From positions 1 through 57,684 of the forward strand of contig JBBRMG010000003.1 in NCBI GenBank assembly GCA_038230955.1: a DNA stretch of 57,684 nucleotides, written 5' to 3'. This stretch comes from JBBRMG01 sp038230955 (GTDB lineage Bacteria > Patescibacteriota > Doudnabacteria > UBA920). The notes below the pieces were generated by a model. The model made no database searches, was not told the DNA's origin, and saw only the letters and a program-made list of their open reading frames with translations. Below are positions 8,796 to 17,691 of the stretch, in pieces. A program made the translations under genes and the position numbers. The stretch's first letter is position 1, and every line of letters begins with the position of its first letter.

Positions 8796-10967
8796 ATGTT
8801 TAAGCGGAAACGGGTTAAAATTTATACCCATCAAAACAAATATTTTGAAACAAATGATAGGCTGCCCATGCGCCGATCGTTTTTGGCTATAATGATGACC
8901 CCATTTCGAATCATATTTCAACTTTGTTATTACGTCGGTTTCGGCTTAATGGAAATTGTCAGATCTTTTTCTCAATTACCACAGGCCGGACGGCAACTCA
9001 AATTTAGCATGCACCGACGACGCTGGCGCTCATACAGCGTATCTTTAAATAGGCGGCAAACTCGATTAGCCTTAACCACATTTGTTTTAATGATTGGTGT
9101 AGTCTCTTTTGCTATACATGGTGCATTGCTAGTGGCATCGGGACAAAAATTAAAGGGGCAAGTGCTGGGGGCTGCTGACCAAGGATTAGGGCATTTACAT
9201 ATGGCTCAAGATGCTTTGCAAAATCAAGATAGTACCGCTATGAGCCAACAGCTTCAAATGGCTTTGCAAAGTTTTCAAACCAGTCAGCAAGATTTAGGCA
9301 GTACTAATATTTTATTAGGAAGCTTGCTCGAACTTACCCCGCAAAAACACGATGCTGATAAACTACTGCAGGCCAGCACTCTACTGACAGAAGGCGGAAT
9401 TAGCTGGACCAAATTTTACGAAATAAGCAAAGACGTGTCCGTTACACCACAAGGTATAACTGGTAAGTCAGGCCAATCAAACGTATTGGCTGACATGAAT
9501 GAGCAGTTACAAAGTGGGCGCACAAAGATTAATGAAGCCATAACATTATTAGAACAAATTGACCCGTCCTCCATACCAACCTCCAAGCGCATTGCTTTTA
9601 ACGAAGCCCGGAACAAAATGGAAATAGCTCGCACTGGCACAGCTGTAATAGGTGAGATGTTTGATTTGCTCGTGCAAATTACTTCTGGCGATAAAAACGT
9701 CCTTCTGCTATTTGAAAACAACAACGAACTGCGACCCACAGGTGGCTTTATTGGCACTTATGGTGCTATGCGTTTGCAAAATGGCCAAATTAATTCTCTT
9801 CATATTAGTAGTATTTACGATTTAGACGGACAGCTTAAACAAACTATACTGCCCCCTCAACCAATCCAAGCTGTTAATAATAAATGGTTTATGCGTGACA
9901 GTAATTGGTGGTCAGATTTCCCAGCCTCTGCTCATTCAATTACTAACTTTTACGAAAAAGAGGGTGGAGAAACGCCCGACCTCATACTGGCGATGACCCC
10001 CGATTTAATAACAGATGTTTTAAAAATTACCGGACCGATTACCTTAGATCGATATAAAGTGACTTTTACCGCTGATAACTTTGTCGAGCTAACGCAAGTA
10101 GAAAGTTCCATTAAATATGACAAAAAGTTAAACCAACCAAAACAAATTTTGGCTGATTTTGTGCCGGCGTTATTACAACGACTAAATTCCCTGAAAGGAC
10201 AGCAACTTATTCCCGTAATTACAGCGTTGCAAAAAGCACTGGTTCAAAAGCAGCTGCTATTTTATTCCCGCGATCCAGCGCTTCAAAAAAAACTGGATAG
10301 TTTTAACTGGGCTGGAGCCATAAAACAGACTGATCGGGATTATCTACTCATATCAGAAGCAAACTTGGGTGGAACAAAAACAGACACATTCCTCACAAAA
10401 GAAACTTCCTTAAACAGTGAAATAGGGTCCGACGGCACAATTAGCAATACGATAACCATAAAAAGAACAAATCCACTGGCAACCCTACCGCAATTTAAGC
10501 AACGCAGTTACTTGCGCATCTACGTGCCAAAAGGATCCAAATTAGTAGAAGCCCGCGGATTTACCCCAGTTAGTCTGCCTCCGAATAATGTCACAGGTGA
10601 TGCTGATCCCCAGGTACAGCAGTGGGAAAAAGACAGTGTTGTTGATACAGTAACGGGAACTTTCATTGGCCAAGAAAGCGGCAAAACTGTTTTTGGCAAT
10701 TGGGTAGAAATACCAGGAGGTGATGATAAAACAGTAACTATAAAATATACTCTTCCATTTAGACTAAGCGATTTTGATCATTTTAGTTTGTTACTACAGA
10801 AACAACCCGGATCGATAGAAGGTAATTTCAATTATTCAATTGATTTCCCTAACCATAAGATGGAATGGAAAAACGTCACCTTAAATTCGCTCGACTCTCA
10901 TAAACTAACTTTAGCCGAGCCTTTAGACAAAGATCATTTTTTTGGTTTTATTTTTACTCGCCCATGA
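8796..10967 (+). CDS. DUF4012 membrane-anchored protein
   Basis: A 723-residue protein with a basic cytoplasmic N-terminus, one membrane helix near residues 90-110 and a large extracellular part. The segment LLLFENNNELRPTGGFIGT near 303-321 followed by GQINSLHISSIYDLDG is the signature region of DUF4012, a family frequent in CPR and some Gram-positive bacteria with no established activity. Gln-rich helical sequence precedes it (about 125-175). Its stop overlaps the murJ start (ATGA), so the two are translationally coupled. A cell-surface or wall-associated role is inferred from the neighbours only. Confidence 0.85.
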   Translation: MFKRKRVKIYTHQNKYFETNDRLPMRRSFLAIMMTPFRIIFQLCYYVGFGLMEIVRSFSQLPQAGRQLKFSMHRRRWRSYSVSLNRRQTRLALTTFVLMIGVVSFAIHGALLVASGQKLKGQVLGAADQGLGHLHMAQDALQNQDSTAMSQQLQMALQSFQTSQQDLGSTNILLGSLLELTPQKHDADKLLQASTLLTEGGISWTKFYEISKDVSVTPQGITGKSGQSNVLADMNEQLQSGRTKINEAITLLEQIDPSSIPTSKRIAFNEARNKMEIARTGTAVIGEMFDLLVQITSGDKNVLLLFENNNELRPTGGFIGTYGAMRLQNGQINSLHISSIYDLDGQLKQTILPPQPIQAVNNKWFMRDSNWWSDFPASAHSITNFYEKEGGETPDLILAMTPDLITDVLKITGPITLDRYKVTFTADNFVELTQVESSIKYDKKLNQPKQILADFVPALLQRLNSLKGQQLIPVITALQKALVQKQLLFYSRDPALQKKLDSFNWAGAIKQTDRDYLLISEANLGGTKTDTFLTKETSLNSEIGSDGTISNTITIKRTNPLATLPQFKQRSYLRIYVPKGSKLVEARGFTPVSLPPNNVTGDADPQVQQWEKDSVVDTVTGTFIGQESGKTVFGNWVEIPGGDDKTVTIKYTLPFRLSDFDHFSLLLQKQPGSIEGNFNYSIDFPNHKMEWKNVTLNSLDSHKLTLAEPLDKDHFFGFIFTRP

Positions 10968-12565
10968 ACACACCGATAAAATCAGAACGCTTTAATGGCG
11001 GTTGGGTGGTTGTAATGATTGCCGGGTTAACTGTAATTTCTCGCGGAGTGGGTTTTATTAGAGAGTTGCTTTTAGCAAGTCATTTTGGGGCTGGCACAAC
11101 TTTAGATATTTACTATACTGCATTTCGCTTACCTGATATTATTTATAACTTGCTAATTTTAGGCACTTTGAGCGTAGCCTTTATCCCAATTTTTAGCGCT
11201 TATTATAATAAAGATAAGGAAGAGGCTTTGGCTATTACCAACAGCGTAATTAACCTGGCTGGAATAGTCATGTTTATTGTATGCACTATATTATTTATTG
11301 GCGCGCGACCACTAACTCGGCTCATAGCACCTGGGTTTAGGGGTGATGAGTTCGAACAAACCGTCCAGTTAACCAGGTTAATGCTGCTATCCCCAGTATT
11401 ATTTACAATATCAAGCGTCCTAGGCAGTTACCTCACAGGAATTAGGCGGTTCTTTGCTATCAGCGCCGCGCCCGTGCTTTATAATGTGGGAATTATATTC
11501 GGTTTATATTTATTTTACCCACTGTGGGGGTTAATAGGCCTGGGCATGGGTGTAGTGTTAGGAGCATTTTTACATTTATTGCTTCAGGCTATAGACGCCT
11601 ACCGCCATGGCTACTCCTGGTTACCAAAATTGGACTTACATCACCCCGGAGTACGCCAAATTGGAATCTTGTTTGTGCCGCGAGTTTTGGCTTTGGATAT
11701 TTCCTACGTTAGCTTGCTCATCGCATCTATTATTGGATCAACTTTGGCCCAAGGGTCAATATCGGTTTTTAATTTAGCCAATAATTTGCAAGCAGTTGCT
11801 GTGGGAATTTTTGCTTTATCTACTGTGACGGCTATTTTTCCAGTACTAACAGATTTACACGCCCAAGGAGCGGGTGACAAGTTTGTTATGACCTTGAGAG
11901 ATAGTATTATTCGTATTTTATTTTTTATGATCCCTGTGGCCATTTTGATACTATTATACAGAGCCCACATTGTGCGTTTGGCCTATGGGTACGGCAAATT
12001 CGATTGGGAAAATACTATTTTAACTTTCAACACTCTAGGGATATTAGCTTTCGCGGTTATTAGCCAAAGCATGATTCCGCTAATGGCCCGGGCTTTCTAC
12101 GCTCAGCACAACACTAAAACCCCATTCCTGATCGGCCTAGGGGCAATGATAATTAACGTTATAGTATCTGTCTTCGCCGCCCAACATTATGGCGTCCTAG
12201 GAATCGCTCTCGGTTTCACTATTGCCAGTATATTTAACGGTCTAGTGTTATTTTTAGCACTGCGGTTGAAAATCACTCACTATGCGCAAGACTTGGAGAC
12301 TATTTTTGACTTGCCTTTACTGGAAGCCGTTACAAAAATTATCGCAGCAACCTTAGCTATGGGCATAACTTCTTACGTTTTATTATATTGGTTGGCGGAT
12401 CACATAAATACTCACACTGTCTATGGCATTTTTACCCAAGCTGCAATTTCGGGGCTTGGAGGGATCTTGGTCTACTGGGCAATCACTATCGTATTTGGAT
12501 TCAAGGAATCCACTTATGTATTTGAAGCGGTAAAACGTTTGAGTCAGCGTATCTACCGCGCCTAA
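10964..12565 (+). CDS. murJ: Lipid II flippase MurJ (MviN)
   Basis: A 533-residue MOP-superfamily protein with about 14 membrane segments. The N-terminus carries the conserved SRGVGFIRELLLASHFGAG region (about 26-44), followed by DIYYTAFRLPDIIYNLL and a PIF segment. It flips lipid-linked peptidoglycan precursor across the membrane. Charged residues within predicted helices (R in GFIRE, D in FRLPD) fit the substrate cavity of MurJ. It overlaps the DUF4012 gene by 4 nt and closes the precursor-synthesis block. Confidence 0.93.
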   Translation: MNTPIKSERFNGGWVVVMIAGLTVISRGVGFIRELLLASHFGAGTTLDIYYTAFRLPDIIYNLLILGTLSVAFIPIFSAYYNKDKEEALAITNSVINLAGIVMFIVCTILFIGARPLTRLIAPGFRGDEFEQTVQLTRLMLLSPVLFTISSVLGSYLTGIRRFFAISAAPVLYNVGIIFGLYLFYPLWGLIGLGMGVVLGAFLHLLLQAIDAYRHGYSWLPKLDLHHPGVRQIGILFVPRVLALDISYVSLLIASIIGSTLAQGSISVFNLANNLQAVAVGIFALSTVTAIFPVLTDLHAQGAGDKFVMTLRDSIIRILFFMIPVAILILLYRAHIVRLAYGYGKFDWENTILTFNTLGILAFAVISQSMIPLMARAFYAQHNTKTPFLIGLGAMIINVIVSVFAAQHYGVLGIALGFTIASIFNGLVLFLALRLKITHYAQDLETIFDLPLLEAVTKIIAATLAMGITSYVLLYWLADHINTHTVYGIFTQAAISGLGGILVYWAITIVFGFKESTYVFEAVKRLSQRIYRA

Positions 12566-12576
12566 CTGAGTTCTGG

Positions 12577-12582
12577 TACAAT
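12577..12582 (+). promoter_or_regulatory. Extended -10 promoter for lepA
   Basis: TGG-TACAAT (12574-12582) forms an extended -10 element ending 6 nt before the lepA ATG, predicting a leaderless transcript. No good -35 is seen. Confidence 0.55.
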
Positions 12583-12588
12583 ACCTGC

Positions 12589-14391
12589 ATGCCTGACCAA
12601 AAACATATCAGAAATTTTTGCATTATCGCTCATATTGATCATGGTAAGTCGACCTTAGCCGATCGATTATTAGAAGTGACTCATACAGTGACCGGGCGCG
12701 AAATGAAAGCTCAGTTATTGGACCAAATGGATTTGGAACGCGAGCGCGGCATTACCATAAAACTTCAACCGGTGAGAATGGATTATACTTTGGCCAATCA
12801 AGAGTATATTTTGAATTTAATTGATACCCCCGGCCATGTCGATTTTAGCTATGAAGTATCGCGCAGTTTAGCAGCATGCGAAGGAGCCATCTTGGTTGTC
12901 GACAGTACACAGGGAATTGAAGCCCAAACTTTAGCCAATGCCTATCTTGCCACCGAACACAACCTAACTCTTATCCCCGTAATTAATAAAATTGATTTAC
13001 CGAATGCCGACAGAGAAGGCACAAGCAAAGAACTAATGTCTGTCTTCGGGTTTAAGCCCGAAGAAATTCTTTATGCATCCGGAAAAACTGGTGAAGGGGT
13101 ACAAGATATTTTAGAAGCAATTGTCAAAAAAATTCCGGCGCCGCAAGGTAAAGTGGACGCACCGCCCCGCGCTTTAATTTTTGATTCACTTTATGACATT
13201 CACCGTGGTGTGATTACATATGTCAGAATGGTAGACGGCCGCCTACAACAAGGAGACGATATTTATATGATGGGGAGCGCGACCCAAGCCGACAGCTTGG
13301 AAATTGGATTTTTCAGACCACAAATGGAAAAGAATAAAGCTTTAGAAACAGGGGAGGTAGGGTATGTGGTCACTGGACTACGCGAGGTTAGTAAAGCTCG
13401 AGTGGGAGACACCATTACCTTGGCCAAGAATCGCATCGGCGGCATTGTCGAACAACTTCCGGGGTACAAGCATGTCACGCCTATGGTTTACGCAAGCATT
13501 TTTCCGGTATCGGGCGATGATTACCCGCTACTCCGAGACGGCATGGACAAGCTAAAGCTCAACGACGCCGCATTAGTGTATGAACCGGAGCATATCCCCA
13601 GCATTGGGTTTGGGTTCCGTACGGGGTTCCTAGGACTGCTTCACATGGATATTGTGCAGGAACGACTATCGCGGGAGTACAATTTAGACCTCGTGCTAAC
13701 AGCCCCAAGTGTGGCTTATGAAATTGTGACCACCAATGGCAAAATAACGACTATTCACAATCCGGCTCAGTTCCCAGACCCAGCTACAATTAAAGAAGTA
13801 CGTGAACCCTGGATGAAAGTGGCCATCCTAACTCCTAGCGCGCATATCGGCCCTATAATGGAATTAGTCACTCAACGGCGAGGCTTGAGCGTGGATATTA
13901 AGTATTTGGGAACAGACCGCGTAGAAATGGTTTTTGAGATGCCGCTGTCCAGTATTATTATTGATTTCTACGATAAGTTAAAAAGTGTTTCTAGCGGCTA
14001 TGCCTCTCTCAATTATGAAATGATTGGTTTGCGCACAGGCGACTTGGTCAAAGTGGATGTTATGGTGGGAGGCGAAAAAGTGGAAGCGTTAGCTAATATT
14101 ATGCACCGGTCAACGGCTCAAACCGACGGCCGCGAGTTGGTTAGTAAATTGAAAGGGTTAATTCCCCGGCAACAATTTGAAATTGCCATTCAAGCGGCCA
14201 TTGGCGGAAAAGTGGTAGCACGCGAAACTATTTCCGCTTTACGGAAAGATGTCACAGGCTATTTGTACGGCGGTGATGTGACGCGTAAAATGAAACTACT
14301 CAATAAACAAAAAAAGGGAAAGAAACGAATGAAAAAAATTGGCAAAGTAGAAATTCCTCAAGAAGCATTTTTAGCAGTATTACAAAAATAA
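12589..14391 (+). CDS. lepA: Elongation factor 4 (LepA)
   Basis: A 600-residue translational GTPase of normal LepA length. G1 is AHIDHGKST near 14-22, G3 is DTPGH near 78-82 and G4 is NKID near 132-135. The C-terminus has the LepA-specific end with GGDVTRKMKLL and a Lys-rich tail before FLAVLQK. The factor acts on stalled or mistranslocated ribosomes. An extended -10 box 6 nt upstream of the start gives it its own promoter, independent of murJ. A small bPH2 membrane gene follows after 2 nt. Confidence 0.97.
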   Translation: MPDQKHIRNFCIIAHIDHGKSTLADRLLEVTHTVTGREMKAQLLDQMDLERERGITIKLQPVRMDYTLANQEYILNLIDTPGHVDFSYEVSRSLAACEGAILVVDSTQGIEAQTLANAYLATEHNLTLIPVINKIDLPNADREGTSKELMSVFGFKPEEILYASGKTGEGVQDILEAIVKKIPAPQGKVDAPPRALIFDSLYDIHRGVITYVRMVDGRLQQGDDIYMMGSATQADSLEIGFFRPQMEKNKALETGEVGYVVTGLREVSKARVGDTITLAKNRIGGIVEQLPGYKHVTPMVYASIFPVSGDDYPLLRDGMDKLKLNDAALVYEPEHIPSIGFGFRTGFLGLLHMDIVQERLSREYNLDLVLTAPSVAYEIVTTNGKITTIHNPAQFPDPATIKEVREPWMKVAILTPSAHIGPIMELVTQRRGLSVDIKYLGTDRVEMVFEMPLSSIIIDFYDKLKSVSSGYASLNYEMIGLRTGDLVKVDVMVGGEKVEALANIMHRSTAQTDGRELVSKLKGLIPRQQFEIAIQAAIGGKVVARETISALRKDVTGYLYGGDVTRKMKLLNKQKKGKKRMKKIGKVEIPQEAFLAVLQK

Positions 14392-14393
14392 TT

Positions 14394-14891
14394 ATGGCTT
14401 TAGGAAAATTGCGGCTTAGGGCAGGGGAAACTGTTCAAATCATTTACAAGCAAAGTGAAACTATATTGTTTTCACCGACAGTAATGGTAATGGTGACTTT
14501 ATACTTATCATGGTATTTTGCCATACGTTATGATCTCGTTGTTCAACGATGGGGGAGCTTAGTATTGTGGACTTTAGTCATTGGTATATATGCGGGATAT
14601 AGATATTACCACTGGTCCTCGACTCAGTATATTGTGACTTCCGAGCGACTGATTCAGACCGCCCAAGATAAGTTATTCCATCAATCAACTGTAGAAGTTT
14701 CCTTGGGTTCGATTACCAATATCAGCTACCATACAACTGGATTGCTATCTACTTTATTTGATTACGGAGATGTCGAAGTTCAGGCTCAAGGGATTGATAA
14801 ACCCATTATTTTATATCGGGTTCGCGACCCACAGGCCACAAAGGATTATTTGTGGGAATTAAGCCAAGCTATACCCAAAAAACTCGAATAA
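14394..14891 (+). CDS. bPH2-domain membrane protein
   Basis: A 165-residue protein with two membrane helices near residues 23-42 and 47-67, followed by a soluble domain. The string YIVTSERLIQTAQDKLF and the later SITNISYHTTGLLSTLFDYGDVEV are characteristic of the bacterial pleckstrin-homology (bPH2, YdbS/YdbT-like) domain. Function is not established for this family. It starts 2 nt after lepA and precedes the ftsB-like gene, so it is probably co-transcribed with lepA. Confidence 0.75.
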   Translation: MALGKLRLRAGETVQIIYKQSETILFSPTVMVMVTLYLSWYFAIRYDLVVQRWGSLVLWTLVIGIYAGYRYYHWSSTQYIVTSERLIQTAQDKLFHQSTVEVSLGSITNISYHTTGLLSTLFDYGDVEVQAQGIDKPIILYRVRDPQATKDYLWELSQAIPKKLE

Positions 14892-14904
14892 TGTTATAAA
14901 TATT

Positions 14905-15273
14905 ATGAAACCACCGGCCTGGATAGGATCAAAACTAGTTATTGGACTGTTAATTATTGCGCTTGGCATAGTTGGCTATATGCAATTTAACCAATACCGA
15001 AAAAGGATTATTACCCAGCGCGAAATTGACGCTTTAGTTACTCAGCAGCGCGATTTGGAAGGTAAAAACAAAGACATCTCTGACTCTTTGCAATTACTGA
15101 ACGATCCCGCTTATCGGGAGAAGTTAGCTCGGGAACAACTAAACGTGAAGAAGCAAGGGGAGATTGTGGTTAATTTCCCGGCTCATGGTTCTCCTGTAGC
15201 GCAAGGAGGTCAACCTAACAGTGGGGAAACAAATCCCCAAAAATGGTGGCGCTACTTTTTTTATCATCAGTAA
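14905..15273 (+). CDS. ftsB: FtsB/DivIC-family septum formation initiator
   Basis: A 122-residue bitopic protein. A membrane helix spans about residues 11-28, then a coiled coil (about 29-65, rich in Gln/Glu/Lys) and a short globular end with PAYREKLAREQLN, the typical FtsB/DivIC motif. In divisome models it bridges FtsQ/DivIB and FtsL and activates septal synthesis. A TATAAA box lies 4 nt before the ATG, so a separate near-leaderless transcript is possible. The C-terminal ~35 residues are low complexity. Confidence 0.82.
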   Translation: MKPPAWIGSKLVIGLLIIALGIVGYMQFNQYRKRIITQREIDALVTQQRDLEGKNKDISDSLQLLNDPAYREKLAREQLNVKKQGEIVVNFPAHGSPVAQGGQPNSGETNPQKWWRYFFYHQ

Positions 15274-15282
15274 AATAAATAC

Positions 15283-16323
15283 ATGGACGAACATATCGAC
15301 GAACATGCTGGCAGCGGCGACAACAACCACGGCGACAAAATGACAAGCAAGAAGAAGTTTTTACTCCTTCTTCCGATACTTATTATTATTGCCATAATTG
15401 CATTTGGAGTGTGGTTATATACCGGCTCCTTAACTCAAGCCAAGCAAAATATTTTCAAAAAAACATCGCTACCTGTGGCTATGGTAGGGAATCATTTTAT
15501 TAGCGGTAAAGAGTTTGTTAACCGACTAGAGCTAGCCAAATCCTTATTACAGGGAGAGAAGAGTTTTGATGAAAACCAAGTTAAGAACCAGATCATTACT
15601 CAATTAGAAGAGAATCAAAAATTAGCAGCAGTCGCACAGGCTCATGGTGTTTCTGTTTCTGCGGATGCTGTTGATTCAGAGTACAAAGTATTTGTTCAAA
15701 ATTTTGCTAAAGGAGATGACAAAAAATTTGAGGATACGTTAAATAAAACTTACAAACTAAGTCCCAGTGATTTTAAAGCAAAAGTGCTGCAACCAGATTT
15801 ATTAACCACAGCCTTGACTGTGTGGTACAACAAGCAAGAGTCGTTGAATTCAGCAACCTTCAAAAAACAAAAAGGCATTCAGGCTAAGCTGGACGCCGGC
15901 ACTCCTTTTAGTGATGTCGCAAAGGCACTTTCGGAAGATGAAACGACCAAGCAATTAGGGGGCGATACTGGTTTTGTAGCTAGCGCCGATTTATTGCCAG
16001 AGTTCGGTTCTGAATTAAAAGGGCTGAAATTAAACGATCAGAAGCAAATTATTAGCCGGTTTGGTATTCATACAGTCAAAGTCCTTGAAATAGACCCTGC
16101 CAATGCTTCTCGTTATCATTTAGCCCAAATTTTCGTCAAAGGAGCCGGATATGAAAAATGGTATGCCGATCAAGCGGCCAATATCAAAACTCGGAACTTT
16201 ATAAAAATAGAGACTCCAAGCACTAGGCCTGCAGCAACGCGGTCAAATACTTCTGCTCCTGCTCAGTCCACCCCGCCTGATACTTCTGCAACACCACCAA
16301 CCCCAGCTCCTGCAACAAAGTAA
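15283..16323 (+). CDS. Membrane-anchored parvulin-type peptidyl-prolyl isomerase (PrsA/SurA-like)
   Basis: A 346-residue extracytoplasmic foldase. A short His/Asp-rich cytoplasmic start precedes a membrane helix near 25-45. A SurA/PrsA-like helical N-domain (about 60-185) leads into a parvulin domain near 195-270 with the familiar LSEDETTKQLGGDTGFV segment and FGIHTVKVLEI. The last ~45 residues are Pro/Ala/Thr-rich. It should help fold exported proteins outside the membrane. tRNA-Gly begins 14 nt after the stop. Confidence 0.85.
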   Translation: MDEHIDEHAGSGDNNHGDKMTSKKKFLLLLPILIIIAIIAFGVWLYTGSLTQAKQNIFKKTSLPVAMVGNHFISGKEFVNRLELAKSLLQGEKSFDENQVKNQIITQLEENQKLAAVAQAHGVSVSADAVDSEYKVFVQNFAKGDDKKFEDTLNKTYKLSPSDFKAKVLQPDLLTTALTVWYNKQESLNSATFKKQKGIQAKLDAGTPFSDVAKALSEDETTKQLGGDTGFVASADLLPEFGSELKGLKLNDQKQIISRFGIHTVKVLEIDPANASRYHLAQIFVKGAGYEKWYADQAANIKTRNFIKIETPSTRPAATRSNTSAPAQSTPPDTSATPPTPAPATK

Positions 16324-16337
16324 GTAACAAGGCGTTC

Positions 16338-16411
16338 GCGGGTATCGTATAGTGGTAGTACGAGACCTTCCCAAGGTTTAAGCACGGGTTCGATTCCCGT
16401 TACCCGCTCCA
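16338..16411 (+). tRNA. tRNA-Gly (CCC anticodon)
   Basis: A full cloverleaf of 74 nt with encoded CCA: acceptor GCGGGTA pairs with TACCCGC, the T-arm is CGGGTTCGATTCCCG, and the anticodon arm AGACC-TTCCCAA-GGTTT places CCC at 34-36. The discriminator base is T. The 3' end is duplicated downstream at 16491-16506. Confidence 0.93.
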
Positions 16412-16506
16412 CGAATGTGTTCACCACAAAGTGGTGGATACGTTCGTGGAGCACATAGACGGTGCCTAATGAGCGGAGCGAATGGCCAGGCCCGTTACCC
16501 GCTCCA
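16396..16506. repeat. 16-bp direct repeat of the tRNA-Gly 3' end, flanking a 20-bp hairpin
   Basis: The last 16 bases of the tRNA gene (CCCGTTACCCGCTCCA, 16396-16411) recur exactly at 16491-16506. Between them, starting inside the CCA end, TCCACGAATGTGTTCACCAC folds on GTGGTGGATACGTTCGTGGA (about 16408-16450) as 20 pairs including three G-T wobbles around an AAA loop. No T-tract follows. The arrangement resembles a scar of insertion or duplication at a tRNA 3' end, but no integrase is nearby. Confidence 0.8.
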
Positions 16507-16590
16507 GAGGTTGCTCCACTGCTTAACCTCCGCCTGCAAAGCCGGACGTCGGCCCAAGTAGTGTCGCACGGGGCTGCATAACAATATTTC

Positions 16591-17232
16591 ATGGCTAGTA
16601 AAAAACCACCACAATCTAACCGCGACCTCGACTTCCTATTTGAGCTGGGAGCTTTTCGATTTATCGACCGATCGTGGCGACAATTCTACAACAAGGATTT
16701 AGCTAACAACACCGAGCACTCTTTCCGAGTAGCTTGGATTGCTTTACTAATTGCCAAACATGAAGGGGTCAAAGATACGGGCAAAGTAATGAAGATGGCA
16801 TTAATGCATGACCTAGCTGAAAGCCGGACAGGGGATGCTCATCATATGTCCCGACACTACGTCAAGCGCGACGAAGATGGGGCCATGACTGACATTTTTG
16901 CCGACACCATTTTAGGCAAAGAGATGTTAGCTTTGTGGAAAGAATACGAAGAGCGGAAAAGCATGGAGTCAAAAATTGTCAAAGACGCTGACGGGATAGA
17001 CGTAGATTTGGAATTAGCCGAGCAGGAGATTAACGGCAAACAAATGCGCGACCGTTACGCCGCCTATCGGAAATCAGCCGGGCATGATAAGTTCTTTACC
17101 AAAACAGCTCAGCGGATTTGGAAAACTATTCAAAAAACTGATCCGCACACTTGGTATCTGGGAACGATTCCGGGTAGGCAAGCGGCTAAGCCGGTGGGCA
17201 GGACAGCGAAAAAGGCGAAAGCAAAAAAGTAA
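16591..17232 (+). CDS. HD-domain hydrolase (YfbR / HDDC2-like)
   Basis: A 213-residue HD-superfamily phosphohydrolase. Metal ligands appear as His in NTEHSFRVAWIA (near 46), the HD pair in LMHDLAE (near 77-78) and a later Asp in KDADGIDVDLELAE (near 136). The order matches YfbR/HDDC2-type 5'-deoxynucleotidases, which hydrolyse deoxynucleoside monophosphates. Substrate is inferred from family resemblance only. The C-terminal 25 residues are Lys/Ala-rich. It stands alone between two tRNA genes. Confidence 0.78.
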   Translation: MASKKPPQSNRDLDFLFELGAFRFIDRSWRQFYNKDLANNTEHSFRVAWIALLIAKHEGVKDTGKVMKMALMHDLAESRTGDAHHMSRHYVKRDEDGAMTDIFADTILGKEMLALWKEYEERKSMESKIVKDADGIDVDLELAEQEINGKQMRDRYAAYRKSAGHDKFFTKTAQRIWKTIQKTDPHTWYLGTIPGRQAAKPVGRTAKKAKAKK

Positions 17233-17238
17233 TACCGG

Positions 17239-17314
17239 GCCGGCTTAGCTCATCTGGTAGAGCAACGGTATCGTAAACCGTAGGTGGCCGGTTCAAGTCC
17301 GGCAGCCGGCTCCA
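17239..17314 (+). tRNA. tRNA-Thr (CGT anticodon)
   Basis: A 76-nt cloverleaf with encoded CCA. The acceptor is GCCGGCT/AGCCGGC, the anticodon arm ACGGT-ATCGTAA-ACCGT reads CGT, and the T-arm is GCCGGTTCAAGTCCGGC. It begins 6 nt after the HD-domain gene stop. Confidence 0.94.
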
Positions 17315-17377
17315 AACCAATTTTTATAGACCCTGACAAATTACTCAAATGTCAATACCCCCTAAAATTGGCCAGTC

Positions 17378-17406
17378 TTGCCAAAACGGCCTTTTTTTGT
17401 TAATCT
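17378..17406 (+). promoter_or_regulatory. Possible promoter for the atp operon
   Basis: TTGCCA (17378-17383), a 17-nt spacer and TAATCT (17401-17406) lie about 20 nt before the first atp gene. The match is moderate. A 5-bp hairpin (TTGGC/GCCAA) overlaps the -35. Confidence 0.35.
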
Positions 17407-17425
17407 TTGTGCGCCCACAATAAAA

Positions 17426-17689
17426 ATGACTGAAAATTCCCAACAAACTCCAGAACCACAGAAAACGCCGTCTCAACGGATGACTTTAGCTAAAACATTA
17501 GGCATTGCAGTAGAATTTGGTTTTATTGTAGCCCTTCCTCTATTGCTGTTTGTTTTTTTAGGGAAGTGGTTGGACCATAAGTATCACACCGTATTTATTG
17601 TTTACATCGGCATTACGCTGGCGTTGGCAGCAAGTACCCTCTGGTTTTATAAAAGAATTGTTGATTTAATGAATGATATGAAAAAATAG
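17426..17689 (+). CDS. atpI: AtpZ/AtpI-family small membrane protein
   Basis: An 87-residue protein starting at the ATG at 17426; an upstream in-frame extension from 17378 would run through the promoter region and is unlikely. A hydrophilic Gln/Pro-rich N-terminus is followed by two membrane helices near residues 27-47 and 54-72, with GKWLD between them as in AtpZ/AtpI. The family sits at the head of F-type ATP synthase operons and is implicated in c-ring assembly or Mg/Ca transport. It ends 2 nt before atpB. Confidence 0.75.
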   Translation: MTENSQQTPEPQKTPSQRMTLAKTLGIAVEFGFIVALPLLLFVFLGKWLDHKYHTVFIVYIGITLALAASTLWFYKRIVDLMNDMKK

Positions 17690-17691
17690 AT

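Noticed and set aside
16263..16592. Minus-strand frame of 109 codons across tRNA-Gly
   Set aside because: It reads antisense through the parvulin gene end, the tRNA and its duplicated 3' end; the protein looks like a translated tRNA artefact.
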